This document shows, piece after piece, positions 1-9,500 of a stretch of DNA of 64,000 bases. How positions within the stretch are numbered: position 1 is the stretch's first letter; every line of letters begins with the position of its first letter. Below the pieces are notes generated by a model. It searched no databases. It had not been told where the DNA came from and was given only the letters and a program-made list of their open reading frames with translations. Source of the DNA: Prostheceraeus crozeri (lineage: Eukaryota > Platyhelminthes > Polycladida > Euryleptidae); the NCBI GenBank assembly GCA_907163375.1, contig CAJQUW010014313.1, positions 62,001-126,000 on the forward strand. Reading direction: 5' to 3'. Both the position numbers and the translations under genes were made by a program.

Positions 1-954
1 GCTGGATACGAAAATTACATACAAACATATACCAAATTCACATGGAACTTGAAACTAACATCTGACACGAGATTCTCGTATGCTCACAGAGATCTGGTAT
101 GTTTTTCATAAGAAATCTCACTTAGTTTCGTATGTGATTGGTATGTAGCGATACGAACTATTCTATCTGTGATTGGCTGTTTTACGATGAAATACATGTA
201 CGAGACCCGGTGCAAATTCATCCTCATTCGGATGTGTTTCGTATGAAGAGCTTTAAGTCACATAGCAAAAAATATGTATATATTACATGCTGCTATTAGA
301 TAACTTTTTTCAGTAATACCAGTCCTCAATATTTCTTTGTGATATTGTGGTATTTAACCGGATTAGATATATTGTGAATTTTATGCTACATGTCATCGTT
401 GCTACTTGCCTAGTAACATTAACAGGACGTTTGGTTCGCTATACTTAATGAAACAGTTTGATTAAAATCAATTCAATCAAACGATGTCTTTCATGCAACC
501 ATGTTGACTTATATATCTCAAGCATAACTATTTTTGCGTTCATGAATTATAATGTGCTTTTATTTCGGATTAATAATATCCTTAGTTCCAAAATTTCATA
601 ATGCATAATTGTTGATGGTTGAATACTTATTGATTATTTATGAAATGCCTTAGAATTACATGTATTAAAATCGAATTCAGCATTGTAAGTTTGACTTTTG
701 AATGTCATTATCTCACTACTTACAAAACAGTAGTAAACATCAGTGTGATCTTTGTTGTCAAAAAGACCTTAAATCAACATACTTTAGACATAATTGATGC
801 TTTCCTTCAACATTGTGCTGGTATGGCTTTAGTATGTAAAGCATACCACATTGAAAATAACATACGAAAAGCATGCAGATGCATACAGAAGCATACCAAA
901 AAATGTTTTGGCATGCATCCTTCGTGTGTGATTGGTACTGAGCGATTTACAGTG
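1..954 (-). mobile_element. CACTG-ended non-autonomous element, cut by window start
   Basis: This is an inverted, diverged copy of 61486-62488. Its inner end reads AGCGATTTACAGTG followed by TA (955-956), and the same 14-bp terminus closes both ends of the complete copy near the right edge of the window. The first base of the window falls a few bases inside the outer terminus, so only that tip is missing. Small reading frames inside (640-975 +, 807-1097 -) do not resemble any protein I know. The two copies differ visibly by substitutions and small indels, so they are old. The TA target and CACTG ends fit a cut-and-paste DNA transposon derivative. Confidence 0.75.
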
Positions 955-956
955 TA

Positions 957-2263
957 CATGCAAATATCTAAATGAGCTGTTGTGTATGCTGCTAGTCGAA
1001 CTAGAGGACAAAGTAAAAGGATATCTATTGTTTCGAACATAGAAATTCGACTTTTCGCTTTGTTTACGTGTAAGTTAGTGTGAGAAGAATGGAGCATAGC
1101 TGTCGATTGGTAGTAATTTCAGTCTCTCGGTCAGGCACCGATCTAGGTCAATGTTGCTAGATCTTAGCAATAGTCGAATTACTGAAGCGTGCAATATCTG
1201 CAAATTCGTGCCGGGTGACTAATTGGATTGCAAGTTGTTTTGTCAAATAAATTTTATAACCATGAATTACTACAAATTGCACTGACAAGCTACCACCAGC
1301 TTCCCATTGTCAAGCATTGGAAGCCGGTATCGCTGAGATACCGTCATGACAACGCATATCCACGACGCAGCGTCGTTTTCAACGAGCACTATCTTTAATA
1401 TTACAGATATACGGATTTCTATGGTTCTATGTTATGCATGGAGCACCATGACATGTAGTCTCTTCAGAAAGATGTCTGAATACTAGACTTTCAGATTTCA
1501 GAATGTTTCTGTATGTATATCATTCAAAAAATGTCAAAATGTGAAAACGCATGTGTACATGTATATATAATGAGGATGGGGACTAGCATAATTGCAAATT
1601 GTTCAAGATTTCTAACTTGCATGTACATGCAGATCCTCTGAGTGAACGAACCCGTTGCCTATATTTAGCCAATTAAGTGTGGAGATTGGTTAAAAGTCCT
1701 ACAAATTTACAGACTTGCTCCATGTTCAAGCACTACGCTCATTCATAAAAGCAATACACCACAGGATGCAGTAAAGATATGATTTTATAATTCAATATTC
1801 ATGCATAAATTGACGATCATCACACATGAGATGTTTCCCCGCGTGTATTCTTAGTAATGTGCGTACACATAAAAATTATGAAACACAGCTTTTTGTCGTT
1901 GCTCTATACTCCTAGGTGCTTAACAATTGCAGCTCGACTTCTAATAAACATCTCATTGAATGCATTCAACGGACTTTACTGGCATTTCTTTTAGTATGTT
2001 ATCCATATGACTTTCAATACGTCATTCTTTATGAAAAATGGCCTCCGACGCTTCATTTTGAATAATAAATTGAACAAAAAGTAATCGCTAGGATTCCAGT
2101 TCGCTCAAACAGGCTCTATTTAATTTTTGTAGATATCGCAAATACCAGAAATACTTGCTGATAAAACATCGGATGCAGTAGCGAGTAGTTGTAAATTTGT
2201 TGCATTTACTGAGATATAAAAAACAGACATCACATGGAGGTCTGAGATAGCTAAATACGTCGC
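957..2263. other. Unassigned DNA
   Basis: No reading frame, RNA gene or repeat family was recognised. It separates the CACTG element from the Polinton. The last bases (from about 2261) match the outer end of the foldback repeat that continues at 20113. Confidence 0.5.
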
Positions 2264-2269
2264 TCAATC
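2264..2269. repeat. Left target-site duplication of the Polinton (TCAATC)
   Basis: TCAATC stands directly before the AG terminus and is repeated at 20113-20118 after the CT terminus. Six base pairs is the usual Polinton/Maverick duplication length. Confidence 0.93.
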
Positions 2270-2494
2270 AGTAATGGGCAAAAGACCGTTCCAGGCCACC
2301 ATAAAATTCAAAAAATAGTATCTTTAAAAACGACATAAATTCATGAATTTGAACCCTTTTTCAGGTTTTTAAGACCTAAATACATGAATTTAGTCCATTC
2401 AAAAAGTACCATTTTTGAAAAAATGGTACTTTTTAAAAACGACATAAATTCATGAATTTGAACCCTTTTTCAGGTTATGAAGACCTAAATTCAC

Positions 2495-2530
2495 AAATCG
2501 GCTAAAGCCAGAGGAGCTTCGCTCCGATTT
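2495..2530. repeat. GC double hairpin in the left TIR (GGCT/GGAGC type)
   Basis: Stems GGCT/AGCC and GGAGC-TTC-GCTCC between AATC and GATT. The mirror copy is 19852-19887. The same unit occurs in the polymerase gene (9692-9725) and after the fibre gene (13660-13693). Confidence 0.9.
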
Positions 2531-2669
2531 GGGCGTTTTTAAAAATACCCAATTTTCAAATTTTTCAAAATCTCAAATTTGAGAATTACAATTTTTACCT
2601 TGAAAATCATGACCGTTCTAGGACACTAAAAAATTATAAAAGTTGAGAATTTCAAAATTTGAGAATTAC

Positions 2670-2703
2670 AATCGGGCGAAGCCCTAGAACCTTCGGTTCG
2701 ATT
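2670..2703. repeat. GC double hairpin in the left TIR (GGGC/GAACC type)
   Basis: AATC, GGGC-GAA-GCCC, TA, GAACC-TTC-GGTTC, GATT. The mirror copy is 19679-19712. This is the most regular example of the type. Confidence 0.92.
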
Positions 2704-2915
2704 TTCACCCTCGCTTAAATCATGACCGTTCCAGGACACCGAAAAAATCATAAAAGTTGAGAATCTCAAATTTGTGATTATGACATTTTTCATTGCTTAA
2801 ATCATGACCGTCCCAGGTCATGTAAAACCGGACACCGAAAATCATAAAAGTTGAGAATTTCAAATTCATGAATTTTATCCATTTTTCAGGTTTTTAAAAT
2901 ATATCATGTGACTTG

Positions 2916-2942
2916 CGAACCGAAGGTTCAGGGCTTCGCCCG
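2916..2942. repeat. GC double hairpin in the left TIR, 20 bp before the first gene
   Basis: GAACC-GAA-GGTTC and GGGC-TTC-GCCC. The mirror copy is 19440-19466. It lies directly upstream of the first start codon. Confidence 0.88.
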
Positions 2943-2962
2943 TTAAAAATATTTCTTTAAAA

Positions 2963-3688
2963 ATGGAAGAAACAAAAATGGAAGGAACAAAAGTGGAAGA
3001 AACCGCAAGAATATATCCTTCGTTATCATATGAACGTAGTTCTACTTTAATGGACATTGAAAAGATTAACATTGAAAAAATGAACAAAGAAAAACACAAA
3101 GATAGAGTACGTTATATGAAAGATAAGGAATCTCAATTATTATTAAGATTAGAGCATTATAAAAAATTAAGAAAGAGATGTTCTAAAGTTAAGAATGTAA
3201 CACAAGGAATTGGCATATTCTTAACAATAAGTTTAGGTGCTTTGACAATTGTTATATCTTCAGGTGTTTTAGTAATTCCAGTAGTTGCTACAGCTTTAAC
3301 AGGTACGGGTGTTTTTGCAACTTCACTTGTTACAATGTTAGATAAATCTTTAATAACTAAGAAACGAAAATCATTAAAAACTAAGCATTTACATATTAAA
3401 GAAGTCTATGATAAACTACATTACTACTTTCAAAGAGTATGTGATGATAATGTTATTACGTTAGATGAGATTGAAAAATTTGATCAAATAGCTAATGAAG
3501 TAAATCAAATATTATTTCAATCACAGACAGAAAAAGTTGATGATAAAAATAAAAAGGATGGCAAAATTTCTAGTGATGCTAAAATTTCTAATGAAGAAAA
3601 TGACAAATTTTTTTTAGAAGAGCTAAAAACTTTAAGCGAAAATTTAAGCAAAACTTTATTGAACAAAACTTTATTAAACAAAACTTAA
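2963..3688 (+). CDS. Unidentified Polinton gene with a hydrophobic hairpin
   Basis: 241 codons. The start ATG follows TTTAAAA, the context shared by most genes of this element, and lies inside the left inverted repeat. The first ~22 residues are therefore encoded by repeat sequence. The N-terminal half is Lys/Glu-rich and probably helical. Residues about 80-125 are strongly hydrophobic with a Gly/Pro-containing turn, consistent with two membrane-crossing or membrane-inserting helices. The C-terminal part is polar and ends in short LNKT repeats. I do not recognise the family. It is first in the rightward block before the capsid and ATPase genes, so a virion or membrane role is possible but unproven. 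Confidence 0.65.
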   Translation: MEETKMEGTKVEETARIYPSLSYERSSTLMDIEKINIEKMNKEKHKDRVRYMKDKESQLLLRLEHYKKLRKRCSKVKNVTQGIGIFLTISLGALTIVISSGVLVIPVVATALTGTGVFATSLVTMLDKSLITKKRKSLKTKHLHIKEVYDKLHYYFQRVCDDNVITLDEIEKFDQIANEVNQILFQSQTEKVDDKNKKDGKISSDAKISNEENDKFFLEELKTLSENLSKTLLNKTLLNKT

Positions 3689-3809
3689 AAAGAGAAAACT
3701 TTAAACGAAAGGATGTCAAACAACAAAGCAATAAAAAAATAATTTGTTCAGTAAAATGTTTTTGTTGTATTCCAATGTTACCACAAAATTCAAATATTAT
3801 ATTTTAAAA

Positions 3810-4634
3810 ATGGATAAAATTAGAGCTGATAATTTTAAAAGAATAAAACAATTAGAAGAGTTAATAAAACAAAGAAATATTATGAAAGAAAATCATCTTC
3901 AACATAGAATGATAAAAGCTGGTATTCAATCTGATATGTTTGAAAAAATGCAGCAAACCGAACAAGTAAAAACTGATTTTGAAAAAACTATGAAGCCATT
4001 TAAAACTCTTGAAAAAGAACTTACAAATAATGATAAACAAATTGATATAACAGATCCAGAGCACAAAACTATATTAGATGACTATGGATTACTAGAATCA
4101 AACATTAATAAGAAATTACCAAAATCTATGCAATTTGAACATTCTATTTCATTTATAGATGGAAAAACAATACCTAGATTTTATCTCGGACAAAAAGAAA
4201 TATTTCCACAACCTTTTCGAGGTTTAATTTTTTCACCAGATAAATCTCCTTTTAATTTAGATAGAAATTTTGTTAATCTTTTAAGAGGAGCAGATTTAAA
4301 TAATTATGCTGTAGAAGATCTCATAAAATATAAAGCTATGTTAGACAGAGTTGGTGCAGTAAAATCTCTTAGACGTTATAAACAATTAGAAAATTTATTA
4401 TCAACGGGAGTTAAAGTAGGGAAAGGTTTATCTGAAAAACAGAAAACTGAAACAACTGTATTTTTACCAGATGATCCACAAGAATTACTAAATAGATTAA
4501 ATATTTTAATATCTGCAATAAAAGAAGGACATAATTCTAGTTTCAATGAAATTCATGCTATATTGAAAAGACTGTTAGAAAAGAAGATTCTAAATGAAGA
4601 GGATTATAAAAGTATAACGATCCGAATGTTCTAG
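3810..4634 (+). CDS. Unidentified Polinton protein, probable structural or assembly role
   Basis: 274 codons from the ATG at 3810, which has the element's usual ATTTTAAAA leader. An upstream extension would need a non-ATG start at 3744 and has no such leader. Residues 1-80 are charged and helical. A central segment reads GLIFSPDKSPFNLDRNFVNL, followed by basic helices. The C-terminal ~45 residues (DDPQELLNRLNILISAI...NEIHAILKRLL) resemble a tail I associate with proteins of other invertebrate Polintons, but I cannot name the family. The stop codon is the TAG of an adjoining GC hairpin element. It sits between the first gene and the minor capsid gene, all rightward, and may be co-expressed with them. 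Confidence 0.7.
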   Translation: MDKIRADNFKRIKQLEELIKQRNIMKENHLQHRMIKAGIQSDMFEKMQQTEQVKTDFEKTMKPFKTLEKELTNNDKQIDITDPEHKTILDDYGLLESNINKKLPKSMQFEHSISFIDGKTIPRFYLGQKEIFPQPFRGLIFSPDKSPFNLDRNFVNLLRGADLNNYAVEDLIKYKAMLDRVGAVKSLRRYKQLENLLSTGVKVGKGLSEKQKTETTVFLPDDPQELLNRLNILISAIKEGHNSSFNEIHAILKRLLEKKILNEEDYKSITIRMF

Positions 4635-4683
4635 GGCTTCGCCCGAACCGGACATCTCTGATGTCTTCAAGGGCTTCGCCCGT
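4628..4683. repeat. Two GC double-hairpin elements at a gene end
   Basis: GGGC-TTC-GCCC follows a TTC/GAA-flanked stem and overlaps the TAG stop of the 3810 gene. A second unit follows with stems GACATC/GATGTC and GGGC/GCCC. The second unit matches, inverted, the element embedded in the polymerase gene at 6767-6800. Confidence 0.8.
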
Positions 4684-4750
4684 AGCTGAAATATGTTGTT
4701 GTTTTACTTTTTTCATAAAAAAATATTTATTTAATTTTTTAAGTTTAAAA

Positions 4751-5539
4751 ATGTGTTCAGCAGATTTAGACAAAATTAATAATCATTTAGAAAATTTGAC
4801 AGAGATTTTGGGTTCATCAAAATTTAGTACGACGTTAAAAATTATAACAACTACTTCATCACACACTTGTAATTTAGAACCCATTCTACATTTGGAACAA
4901 AATAAAAATTATCAAATTGCATTGACTAGTTTCTCTACATTTAACACTATTCAAAACGTTATCAAAGATGTGAATGATCAATTTAGATATTCTACTGATA
5001 AAGGCAAAACATGGAAAATACTAACTTTTCTTCCTGGTTCTTACGAAGTTGAAACAATATCAAATGAAATTAAGAGACACTTAGGTATATCATTTAAAGA
5101 TAAGAAACAATTACATTTTGCAGTTGAACCGGCAGTTAATAAATTTTCTCTTACTTTAGACGAAAATCATCAAGTTGATTTTAATCATGATAGATCATTG
5201 TCAAAGCTATTAGGATTTAATAAACAAACCTATAGTCAAGGTTATCATTTAGGTGAGAAGATTCCAAAAATAACTGAAATAAATTCAATTGTTGTACATT
5301 GTGACATTATTGAAGGAGGATATATAAATGGTAAATTATCAAATTTAATATTCAGTTTTCCAGCTTTTACTGTACCCATTGGTTATAGATTAAATGTAAT
5401 TCCACAAACATTAATATATTTTCCTATTACAAGAAAAACTATTAACAACATTGGCATTAGAATCACTGATGAAAAAGGACAAGAAATAAATTTTGGAGGT
5501 GAAGAGATTATGATAGATCTTTTGGTTCGGGAGGTATAA
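4751..5539 (+). CDS. Polinton minor capsid (penton-like) protein
   Basis: 262 codons from the ATG at 4751 after AAGTTTAAAA. The upstream in-frame ATG at 4661 lies in hairpin DNA and would add 30 residues with no resemblance to the family. The protein is beta-rich. It contains LEPILHLEQNKNYQIALTSF near the start, the block LSKLLGFN...YHLGEKIPKI, then INSIVVHCDIIEGGYINGKL, and ends with a NNIGIRITDEKGQEINFGGE strand pair. This order is what I recall for the penton-type single jelly-roll proteins of Polintons, which occupy capsid vertices. It lies just before the packaging ATPase. A small hairpin (GGGAG/CTCCC, 5529-5545) encloses the stop codon. Confidence 0.8.
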   Translation: MCSADLDKINNHLENLTEILGSSKFSTTLKIITTTSSHTCNLEPILHLEQNKNYQIALTSFSTFNTIQNVIKDVNDQFRYSTDKGKTWKILTFLPGSYEVETISNEIKRHLGISFKDKKQLHFAVEPAVNKFSLTLDENHQVDFNHDRSLSKLLGFNKQTYSQGYHLGEKIPKITEINSIVVHCDIIEGGYINGKLSNLIFSFPAFTVPIGYRLNVIPQTLIYFPITRKTINNIGIRITDEKGQEINFGGEEIMIDLLVREV

Positions 5540-5626
5540 ACTCCCACGCGAAGCTAGAGAAGTTTAATTTTCGTCTTCTTCTTTAGAAATAAAAATAAAA
5601 TAAAAATAAATTTTTTTTATTAAAAA

Positions 5627-6394
5627 ATGAGTGAAGTACTACCATTAAATAAAAAAAAACTTAAATTTAATCATCATCCAAATTTATCTAATAAAGTTTT
5701 GTCAGTTATTTGTGGAAGATCAGGATGTGGAAAAACGTATCTATTGTTTAAAATTTTGACGACTCCAAATTTTTTGGATTATAACAATCTTATAATTTAT
5801 ACAACAACGGCAGAACAACCCGTCTATCAATTTTTAAAATATGGATTTGAAAATAATCTTAAAAAAACAGCAATTGCTTCATTATTCAAAGAATATGAAA
5901 AATCTGAAGATGAAGAAGAAATAAGTTCGTGGTGTGAAGAAGCAGCAAAAAATAATCAGTTAGTAGAATCTAATAAAAATAACCATATAAAGATACAATT
6001 AATAGATGATAGTGGTAATATGCAAGATCCTAGTAAACTAGATAAAACAATGAAACATTGTGTAATTTTTGATGATTGTGTTAATGATAGAAATCAGTCA
6101 GTTCAGAGAAATTATTTCACAAGAGGTAGACATAATAACTGTAGTGTATTTTATTTAACACAAAGTATGTATTCATTAGACGGAAGTGTTATTAGAAAGA
6201 ATGCAAATATATTTATACTATTTGAAATAAATGCAAGAAACTTAAGTGATTTGTTAAGAGATTTATGTGTAAGAAATAAAGATGAATTTAAACAATCGTG
6301 TAACAATGCTTGGTCAAAAGATTATGGCTTCATTACAATTAATATTGATAAAAAAATTCATGAAAGAGTTATCGAACAATTGTTCTCTGACTAG
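5627..6394 (+). CDS. FtsK/HerA-type genome-packaging ATPase
   Basis: 255 codons; the start follows TTATTAAAAA. Walker A is GRSGCGKT at residues 30-37. Walker B is CVIFDDC at about residues 147-153, followed by a polar segment (TRGRHNNCSVFYLTQS) that fits the sensor region. The family pumps or positions DNA into capsids, and in Polintons it is one of the morphogenesis genes beside the capsid proteins. Length is normal for the family. The gene ends in GC hairpin DNA and faces the polymerase gene, whose 3' end starts about 140 bases downstream, so the two are convergent. Confidence 0.93.
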   Translation: MSEVLPLNKKKLKFNHHPNLSNKVLSVICGRSGCGKTYLLFKILTTPNFLDYNNLIIYTTTAEQPVYQFLKYGFENNLKKTAIASLFKEYEKSEDEEEISSWCEEAAKNNQLVESNKNNHIKIQLIDDSGNMQDPSKLDKTMKHCVIFDDCVNDRNQSVQRNYFTRGRHNNCSVFYLTQSMYSLDGSVIRKNANIFILFEINARNLSDLLRDLCVRNKDEFKQSCNNAWSKDYGFITINIDKKIHERVIEQLFSD

Positions 6395-6435
6395 GCTTCG
6401 CCTCGAGGGGCTTCGCACCGACTGAAAGTCGATAG
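6391..6435. repeat. GC hairpins at the ATPase stop codon
   Basis: AGGC-TTC-GCCT and a neighbouring GGGGCTTCGC arm begin at the TAG stop, followed by GACT-GAAA-GTC. Up to 6534 only AT-rich convergent intergenic DNA remains. Confidence 0.7.
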
Positions 6436-6534
6436 AAAATATTTTCGCGGAGTGATAAAAATGTACAAATACAGTGTTATAATATTTTTTATTTTATGTA
6501 TATATGAAATTTGTCTATCTTAGAAATTAGAAAA

Positions 6535-9500
6535 TTAAAAAGGTTCAGTAGTTATTCCATCAGGTAAAATTTTTCTTTTATCATCAAATGGATCTAATGC
6601 TAATTTATGTTCTTCTTTTAAATACATGTTATGTTTTTTTGAATTAAGTCTATAATTACATGCTGTTTTTATTTCATTATTAAATAATGCATTTTTATAA
6701 TCTTGAAATGTTATTTGATTAGCCACTGATGCCTTTGAAATTCCTTTTAATGTTTTATGTGTTTTAACGGGCGAAGCCCTGGAAGACATCTCCGATGTCC
6801 TAATATTATTAGTTGTGTTATAACAATAACATTTAGATTTTAAAAATATAGCTTCTGTTATGAAATCTTCATTTCCTTCTAATTCATCTTTTACTTTACA
6901 TAAATCAGAAGGATGAATGATATCTTTTATTTTATTAATTTCTTCATCAAGTGAAGAATTATACGGTATTGTTAATTCTAAGAAAACAGAATCGGTATCT
7001 GTAAAGTGTAATTTATAGTTTTTGCCATAAGCAGGTGCTAAATAATCATATATAAATCTATACATAAATAGTTTAGCTAATTCTAATATAGTGAATCCAA
7101 TAAAATTAAACTTATCATGTTTTACGCTAATTCGACGTAAGTGTACAGCACATAGTTCATCACTAAATCTAGTAGTTCTTTTATATGTAGGTTTCCTTGT
7201 TAAATTTTGAAACCTATCTTTATCATAAACTATTTCAATATTTTGTCTATTACGCACATTTTCTAAAGTCTTACCGTAAAATGCATTATTCATTAATTTG
7301 AAGAACACGTTTCCAAAATCATCTTTATTTCTTTTAGCTATTTTACGTCTTTCAATATTGAACTCTATATAATTTTTTAACCACCTAGATTTTTGATAAA
7401 ATAGTTTTCGATGTATTTTGGTGAGAATCATTCCATGTTCTAAATACCAATCTAGCATTCTTCCTTCAACAACATACTTTCCTTTATTACTTTGTGTTAA
7501 CATAAGTTTTTTTGTTGGTCTGTATTTCTTAGGAATTAAAGATTTTTGATAATCTGAAAAATCTTCTATATTGGGAATTTTGTTTTCGGGACAGAAAGGA
7601 AAATATTTTGTTTTATCTTTTATTTCATCAGGATATACTAAATCAACTTCATATATATAACCATGATTATAATCTCCATCATAGGTTTTTTGATAATCAA
7701 GAATGTTACACCATGACATTTCACCTGTTGGTAATTCTTGTATCATGCAAGAAGAATATAAGCTATTAAAATCATAATATAACAAATAGTTTTCTCTCAT
7801 GATTTCATCAACTGCTGCTTGACTATCTTCATTTGGTATAAGTCCTTCTATATTTTGATTAAACAATTTTATAAACTGATCGCTTTCTTCTGGAGATAAA
7901 GGTTTCATTATTCCATAATCATCAGGATTTACTTTTTTATTGTAACACTGTATATAACGATTACCTAAAACTGATGAAACTCCACCTCTAATTCCAGATT
8001 CAAAAAATAATAATTTATCATATGTATTTTCTTTATAATGTTTAAGTTTAACATTTGTATGTTTTAATCCTGCTAACCATGTTAAACCTGGTGTAGAATA
8101 ACAATAACATGGATCTATTCCGTAATATTCTAAACACATGTCACGAAAGTTTTCGAAAAGATCAGCTAGTATTAATACATCTATCTGAAGATATTTCATT
8201 GTATAATCATACATTGTTTTACAATTTAACTCTCTCCAATTCTTTTCAGCTTCTGCATAGTCTTCGTCAGATAATTTTGATTGTTTTAATGTTGATTTAA
8301 ATTTATTTATTGGAGGAAGTTGTTCTTCTTCCATAATTTTATTCACAGAATTAAAATCAGTCTTCGACTGTGAACCACAGGTTTTATCTCCAGTTATACC
8401 AGTCTTCGACTGTGAGCCGCAGGCTATATACTCATACGGAAATATTCCTTTTAAAGGTTTTAAATTATATTTATTTAATATTTTACATTGTTCAGATTTC
8501 AAAGTTTTTCCCATAACATCTAATGAATAAGGAGTAAAAAATCTAAATGCATCTAAAATTCTAATACAACCTAATTGCATTGAAAAATATTCTTCTTCTG
8601 TTTTACATAGTACATTTATTTGTTGTTGTTGTAATTTTTCAGATGAAAATAAATCTTTCATTACTAGATGGAAATCATATTTAGAACCATTATAGAAATA
8701 TAAAGGAACAAAGTTATATTTAAATTTATTAGCATTAAGATTACAAGAATTATGTGCTGCACCTCTATATAATCCATTTAGATGATCATGATCTTTTACC
8801 TTATCAAGATATCTACCTTTGCCATTTTTATAATTTTTTGTAAATTCTCTTCCACAGTAATAACATTTTGTTTCATTAATAAAATTCAATTTTTCTTTTT
8901 CTGTTAATGGAAGCATTGGTATATTTGTTTCAAGCAATTGCAAAAAATAATTTTGTAATTCTTCTACTTTCTTTGTAAACATTTCTGAACTATCTTCACC
9001 ATAGTATTGAAAATATTCTGATTTAAATAAATTAGGATAATTTGAATGAATGTACATTCCCCAACATAATGGTTTTTGTTCAAATAAATATTTTTCTTTA
9101 CTTTGTTCAGATGCACTTTTTCCAGGTGCACTTTTTTCAGGCGCACTTCTTTCAGGCGCACTTTTTTCAGAATTATAATTTTCAGAATCAGGTGAAGCCC
9201 TGGAACTTTCCGTTTGATTTTGTGTCATATTAACATTATATGCTTCAAAATCACAATAAATAGTAAAGGGTACTTTATTTTTAAAATACCATTTATTATA
9301 TTCTAAATAATCATCTTTAGGAAAAGTATTTTGAACTGCTTCGTTTTGTTGACAATTCTCCAAATGTCTATTCATCTCTTCTAAAGTTCTAAAACTTGTC
9401 ATACATTGAAGACAAGGAAAATTTTTATTATCTGAAGTTTTTGTAAATATAGAAACATCTTTACACAATATAAAATGTCCCTGATAATATAATATATTCG

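Larger units (their letters stand above)
2284..2820. promoter_or_regulatory. Subterminal iterated motif in the Polinton TIR
   Basis: The motif GACCGTTCCAGG plus CAC occurs at 2284-2300, 2611-2626, 2724-2740 and (diverged) 2806-2820. Three of the copies are followed by a shared stretch ending ATAAAAGTTGAGAAT. The same set is mirrored in the right repeat. Iterated subterminal motifs are common binding sites for integrases or replication proteins. That role is inferred here. Confidence 0.5.
2270..3027 (+). repeat. Left terminal inverted repeat of the Polinton
   Basis: Begins AGTAATGGGCAAAAGACCG and pairs with 19303-20112. The outer ~690 bp look nearly identical between the two ends. The inner part differs by expansion of a short repeat. 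It contains three GC hairpin elements, two copies of a block with a palindromic GGTACTTTTT/AAAAAGTACC core, and four copies of a GACCGTTCCAGG-type motif. The first gene starts inside it. Confidence 0.95.

Noticed and set aside
640-1097. Short open frames on both strands near the window start
   Set aside because: They lie in or across the edge of a non-autonomous repeat. The frames are not kept in its other copy and match no protein.
3744-3809. Upstream start for the 274-codon gene
   Set aside because: It would require a TTG start and lacks the A-rich leader found before 3810.
4661-4750. N-terminal extension of the minor capsid frame from the ATG at 4661
   Set aside because: The extension is translated GC-hairpin and leader sequence (MSSRASPV...). 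The ATG at 4751 has the shared TTTAAAA leader.
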